From Candidatus Altarchaeum sp. CG2_30_32_3053 (GTDB lineage Archaea; Altiarchaeota; Altiarchaeia; Altiarchaeales; Altiarchaeaceae), in the NCBI GenBank assembly GCA_001873845.1, contig MNZY01000129.1, forward strand, positions 1 to 9,347: a stretch of DNA of 9,347 bases, written 5' to 3'. The stretch's first letter is position 1. Every line of letters begins with the position of its first letter. The translations under genes and the position numbers were made by a program. The notes below the pieces were generated by a model. That model was not told the DNA's origin. It saw only the letters and a program-made list of their open reading frames with translations, and searched no databases. Below are positions 6,545 through 9,347 of the stretch, in pieces.

Positions 6545-6572
6545 GAACGAAGTGAGTGGAACAAAGTGAGCG
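6545..6572. repeat. Two-copy 14-bp tandem repeat
   Basis: GAACGAAGTGAGTG (6545-6558) is followed directly by GAACAAAGTGAGCG (6559-6572); 12 of 14 positions match. It separates hairpins C and D and is more GC-rich than its surroundings. Confidence 0.85.
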
Positions 6573-6573
6573 T

Positions 6574-6601
6574 ATTTTCAAAATCAAGAGATTTTGTAAA
6601 T
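6574..6601. repeat. Hairpin D of the four-hairpin cluster
   Basis: CAAAATC (6579-6585) pairs with GATTTTG (6590-6596) around a 4-nt loop. After one T-T mismatch, ATTT (6574-6577) pairs with AAAT (6598-6601). It has the same ATC...GAT arm ends as A and C but a different arm sequence. Confidence 0.8.
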
Positions 6602-6662
6602 TTTTAAAATTACTCGTAAATTTTTTGATATTGGGAAAGATGGAATTTATTTTTTACTTTAT

Positions 6663-6868
6663 TTATTTTTTTTGAATATATTCTGCTATGTGTTCCAAAG
6701 CATCAACTATTCTTGGTCCGGTTCTTCCCGCAATATCCTGGTTAATGTTAATACTATTATGGGAAACCCGTAATGCCTGAACTGCCTGTTTTGAGGATAT
6801 TGTTTTAAATTTAGCATATTCTTTTTTTTCTCATTATCTTCACATTTATCATTTATTTTTTCCCCCAT
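6663..6868 (-). pseudogene. Frameshifted small gene, paralog of the 2959-3360 protein and similar to the BtuF C-terminus
   Basis: The ATG at 6868-6866 lies inside the end of the btuF-like gene and opens MGEKINDKCEDNEKKK. Staying in that frame gives a 53-residue product ending at 6707. A shift of -1 in the A8 run gives instead about 68 residues continuing EYAKFKTISSKQAVQALRV and ending GRTGPRIVDALEHIAEYI before the stop at 6663. Only the shifted frame matches known neighbours: KF-x-TI...QAV-x2-LR matches the small gene beside btuC, and DIAGRTGPRIVDALE matches the BtuF tail encoded just upstream (DIIARDSPRITDALE). It could be a decayed gene, a sequencing error in a homopolymer, or a programmed frameshift. 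There is no signal peptide. The function is unknown. Confidence 0.65.
6821..6829 (-). other. A8-G slippery tract, possible -1 frameshift site
   Basis: On the minus strand the frame entering from the ATG at 6868 reads GAG AAA AAA AAG. This contains A AAA AAG in exactly the phase of the classical -1 slippery heptamer. Slipping back one base enters the conserved frame (GAA TAT GCT AAA). I see no strong stem or Shine-Dalgarno-like stimulator next to it. Confidence 0.5.
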
Positions 6869-8877
6869 TTTAAGAAAATTATTAATGCGATGATTAAAAT
6901 TACAGAAATTACAGTTAAATTTAGGGGCGAAAGCAAATTATCATAAGCAGAGGTATTCTTTTTTGTTTCATTGTGTGTTTCATTATACATCTCATTTTCA
7001 AACACAGCATCTTTTTTAACAGCGACCGAAATTACCTCTGACGAGATGTATCCTTCTTTTTCTGTTTTAAGTGTTAATGAGATTGTCGTAACATTATACT
7101 CAATCTTTCCGTCAGCATCGGTTGTATGCCCAATACCGTTAATTGTAACTTTTGCATTCAGAACCGGATTTTTGTTTTCATTTGTTACTGTAATTGTAAT
7201 TGTTTCACCCTGCTTCACTTTTTCAGGAACCTCAATATTTAACTTTCCTATTGCTTGGACATCAAATGAAATACTTGAACCCTTGTAGTTCTCCAAGGAT
7301 GCAAATGATTCTAAACCTGCCTGCATCGTTTTAATTGTCGTTTTAACAATTCCGTTTGCGTCTGTCATTAATGTTTTCCCGTAAACTTCAACCTTTGCAT
7401 CCTTTACAAGACTTCCATCCTTTGTTGTTACCTTAAATTTAAATTCGTCACCATATTTTTCACCGCTTATTTTAGTAATATTCAAAGTTCCCACATAAAC
7501 ATTAATTGTCTTTGTCCAATTTTTAAAGTCTGATTTTGAAATTGTTATTTCTGCACTTCCATAATCAGGAATTGTTAATGTTGTCGCTCCATTTTCATCT
7601 AATTTAAATTTCCTCGTTTTATTTTTAACATTTATGGTTATTTCGGCATCCTTAAAATTTCCCCCCAAATTTATGGTTTGTTTCAGACCAAAAATTTCCG
7701 AAAAGTTAAAAATTTCCGGTGGGAAAGACATTTTTTCCATATTCACGGGTTTGTTTTCACCATCTATATAAACATATTTAACGAGTGATGTTCCGCCTCT
7801 GCCATAATTTCCGCCTACTCCTGAATTTCCTGGTGTGTCATTAGAAATTTTTTCAGAAAATTTTTCCTTGCATATACCGTTTTCGCAATAACTGCTAATA
7901 CATTCTTTATCAAATACACAACTCTCGGAATTTAATTTAAAACATATATGAATTGAAAAATCACAGTTTCCCGATGTGCAGTCATTATTATTTAAACAAT
8001 ATTTGGGAATGTGGTTATACTGGTGTGAAATGAACATTCCCATAACACTTTCAAGTGCATCAGTTATTCTTGGAGAATCTCTTGCGATAATATCTTCAGC
8101 AATTTTATAAACATCATTATTTTTTACTGCCTTTAAATTTTTAAATTTATAACTAAAAAAGATATCATTATAAACATCGTGCGAATTCCCAACGGGAGCG
8201 ATTATAATGTCTGGATCCCTTGTAATAAGTGTCTCAGCAGAAACTGGTTGCCATCTATAGACATCAGAATAAACATTTGTCCCGCCTGCTGTTTCAATTA
8301 TACTCTGTATAAAGGTCTCTCTTCCAGTCACCCATAAAGGATCTGTCCACGCAATTTGTGCTACTGTCGGAGATGAGAATATCAGTTCGCTCTTTATTTT
8401 TTTTATTTTTTCTATCCTTTCTTCCATACTGGTTATTAAATTTTCACCGTCATGCGCCTTTCCAAGATATTTGGCAATTGTTCTTATTTTATAATATATG
8501 CCGTCTATAGTAGCAGAGGTGTTGATTACAACAACGGTAATATTTGCGTTCCGTAATAACACAATATCATCAGGATCTGTTAAATCATGAGCAAAAACCA
8601 AATCCGGATCTAAGAAAACAATTGTTTCAATACTTGGAGTCGTATAACCGCCGATTTTTGTTTTACTTTTTGCGCCTTCCGGATAATTACAAAATATTGT
8701 AACTCCTATAAGTTTATCCTGTCCGTTTATAGCATAAATTGTTTCAGTTATTGACGGGGCTAATGAAACAGTCCTTTCATAAGATGTATCTGTTGTGTTT
8801 TCTGCTGATGAAATTTGGATAAAAGCAATTGCAAACAAAATAAACAAAATTCCATATAAATACAAAATTTTTCTCAT
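6853..8877 (-). CDS. Surface-anchored BtuF-like cobalamin-binding protein fused to Cys-rich and Ig-like domains
   Basis: The 674 residues start with a signal peptide (1-25, likely cut after SSA). Residues about 34-285 form a BtuF/PeriplasmicBP_2 fold: RTVSLAPSITETIYAI, IGGYTTPSIETIVFLDPDLVFA, the AGGTNVYSD stretch, LITRDPDIIIAPVG and the tail DIIARDSPRITDALE. Next comes a module with eight cysteines between 294 and 336 in a CxxxxxC/SGxC pattern, a Gly-rich linker (350-363), then beta-rich Ig-like or PEGA/CarboxypepD_reg-like repeats (about 400-620; note DAKVEVYGKTLMTDANG and NAKVTINGIGHTTDADG). N-glycosylation sequons cluster near 632-655, before a membrane helix (about 653-670) and a basic end. 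It would hold the corrinoid-binding domain outside the membrane for BtuCD. The ligand is inferred from the btuC, cobO and cbiB context. The start at 8877 gives a proper signal peptide; no ribosome binding site is evident. Confidence 0.88.
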   Translation of the reverse strand: MRKILYLYGILFILFAIAFIQISSAENTTDTSYERTVSLAPSITETIYAINGQDKLIGVTIFCNYPEGAKSKTKIGGYTTPSIETIVFLDPDLVFAHDLTDPDDIVLLRNANITVVVINTSATIDGIYYKIRTIAKYLGKAHDGENLITSMEERIEKIKKIKSELIFSSPTVAQIAWTDPLWVTGRETFIQSIIETAGGTNVYSDVYRWQPVSAETLITRDPDIIIAPVGNSHDVYNDIFFSYKFKNLKAVKNNDVYKIAEDIIARDSPRITDALESVMGMFISHQYNHIPKYCLNNNDCTSGNCDFSIHICFKLNSESCVFDKECISSYCENGICKEKFSEKISNDTPGNSGVGGNYGRGGTSLVKYVYIDGENKPVNMEKMSFPPEIFNFSEIFGLKQTINLGGNFKDAEITINVKNKTRKFKLDENGATTLTIPDYGSAEITISKSDFKNWTKTINVYVGTLNITKISGEKYGDEFKFKVTTKDGSLVKDAKVEVYGKTLMTDANGIVKTTIKTMQAGLESFASLENYKGSSISFDVQAIGKLNIEVPEKVKQGETITITVTNENKNPVLNAKVTINGIGHTTDADGKIEYNVTTISLTLKTEKEGYISSEVISVAVKKDAVFENEMYNETHNETKKNTSAYDNLLSPLNLTVISVILIIALIIFLKWGKK

Positions 8878-8912
8878 TTTATATTTATTTCATATTTTCT
8901 AAATTTTTATAT

Positions 8913-9347
8913 TTATGATAATCCTATTTTTTCAATCAATTTTAAAATTTCAAATAAATTTATATGCTCTTTTCTGATACATTTTTCAGAAGATTCAGAA
9001 TTATTTTTTTCAGATAAATATTCTAATCCATATACAATATCAAATATGTCAGTTAAATTATTATTATCAAAATCACCTTCCATACACCAGTTATAAACAG
9101 GCATAATCCCTCCGGTTGTTACGTTAAAGCCTAAAATATCTTTATCTCTTGCACAATAATGCCCGGATGAGGAATCGCAGAAGTCATTTGATGTTCCTCC
9201 GGGACCCATTCCAACAGACATAGAAGTCCAGTTTGTTTCATTTTCTTTGATTAGATTAAAATTCCAATACCAGCTCCAATCAGATGGCGAGCAGTTTCCA
9301 TTGATGCACTTCAGAAGAAATCCCCAGGACAGGCCTGTTGTTCCACT
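8913..9347 (-). CDS. C-terminal part of a secreted protein with DUF4430/transcobalamin-like and dockerin-like regions
   Basis: The frame is open to the window edge; 144 C-terminal residues are visible, so an internal ATG at 9221 is not the true start. The first about 80 residues are rich in Trp, Gly and Cys (SWYWNFNLIKENETNW, SVGMGPGG, CARDKDILGF). This layout resembles DUF4430, a small beta domain related to the C-terminal domain of transcobalamin; the match is by eye and tentative. Residues 91-111 (GDFDNNNLTDIFDIVYGLEYL) match a dockerin-type calcium-binding F-hand, and INLFEILKLIEKIG (about 129-142) could be the degenerate second copy. Sequons NET and NVT fit a glycosylated surface protein. 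It ends 35 nt before the btuF-like gene on the same strand. A role in capturing corrinoid outside the cell is a reasonable guess. Confidence 0.7.
   Translation of the reverse strand, partial: SGTTGLSWGFLLKCINGNCSPSDWSWYWNFNLIKENETNWTSMSVGMGPGGTSNDFCDSSSGHYCARDKDILGFNVTTGGIMPVYNWCMEGDFDNNNLTDIFDIVYGLEYLSEKNNSESSEKCIRKEHINLFEILKLIEKIGLS

Larger units (their letters stand above)
6385..6662. other. Intergenic region between the small frameshifted gene and the radical SAM gene
   Basis: No convincing gene is present. The region holds four short hairpins (A-D) and a 14-bp tandem repeat between about 6421 and 6601, listed separately, then about 60 nt of AT-rich sequence. It should contain the promoter and 5' leader of the minus-strand operon starting at 6384, but I cannot single out a TATA box with confidence because A/T runs are everywhere. 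I see no cobalamin riboswitch B12-box. Confidence 0.7.

Noticed and set aside
6381..6587. 68-codon minus-strand open frame upstream of and overlapping the radical SAM start
   Set aside because: Its sequence is simply the translation of the hairpin arms and the 14-bp repeat, rich in Phe, Lys and Ser with no domain-like pattern. The ATGA overlap with the next gene looks inviting but the structure explains the sequence better.
6421..6601. CRISPR array
   Set aside because: The repeated elements are inverted hairpins with differing arms and no constant direct repeat with unique spacers; no cas gene is present.
6421..6601. Insertion sequence or MITE remnant
   Set aside because: No transposase, no target-site duplication and no matching terminal inverted repeats at the region's ends that I can see; it remains possible only if many genomic copies exist.
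6385..6660. Cobalamin riboswitch upstream of the operon
   Set aside because: I see no B12-box-like conserved core, and the hairpins are short AT-rich stems unlike the riboswitch fold. Archaeal B12 genes are also not usually controlled this way.
6971..7288. Plus-strand 105-codon hydrophobic open frame inside the btuF-like gene
   Set aside because: It is antisense to Ig-like repeats; the hydrophobicity comes from complementing Lys/Glu/Thr codons.

Overview
The window is AT-rich, and every gene I can support lies on the minus strand, so it reads from high to low coordinates. It looks archaeal. It carries a CbiB-type cobinamide synthase, an archaeal-style Dph6-like PP-loop ATPase, surface proteins rich in N-glycosylation sequons, one of them with a C-terminal membrane anchor, few convincing Shine-Dalgarno sites and a GTG start. 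I cannot name the species; an uncultivated euryarchaeal or Altiarchaeota-like lineage is only a guess. The common theme is vitamin B12 (cobamide) capture, import and salvage.

Region 1 (about 9347-6663) is the extracellular part. First comes the C-terminal end of a secreted protein with a DUF4430/transcobalamin-like stretch and a dockerin-like tail (8913-9347). Next is a 674-residue chimera (6853-8877): a BtuF-like periplasmic-binding fold, then a Cys-rich module, a Gly-rich linker, Ig-like beta repeats and a C-terminal membrane anchor. Overlapping its 3' end is a small frameshifted gene (6663-6868). Its conserved frame resembles the tail of BtuF and is a paralog of the small gene at 2959-3360.

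Region 2 (6385-6662) has no convincing gene. It holds four similar short hairpins whose arms differ between copies while pairing is kept, plus a 14-bp tandem repeat. It lies directly upstream of the next gene and may be a structured leader RNA or a repeat element.

Region 3 (6384-111) is a tightly packed, probably single operon: radical SAM enzyme, cob(I)alamin adenosyltransferase (CobO/BtuR), Dph6-like PP-loop ATPase, asparagine-synthase-like PP-loop enzyme with a zinc ribbon and no glutaminase domain, small acidic/repeat protein, BtuC permease, BtuD ATPase and CbiB. Gaps are about 8-33 nt, with one overlap. A further gene may begin at the left edge (1-36).

Read together, the surface proteins would collect corrinoid, BtuF-BtuCD would import it, CobO would adenosylate it, and CbiB would attach the aminopropanol arm during cobinamide or cobyric-acid salvage. 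The radical SAM protein, the two PP-loop enzymes and the paired small proteins have no established place in this route and are the main unknowns. Recent tandem duplications recur (42 bp inside cbiB, 10 bp just upstream of it, 12-bp units in the small gene).
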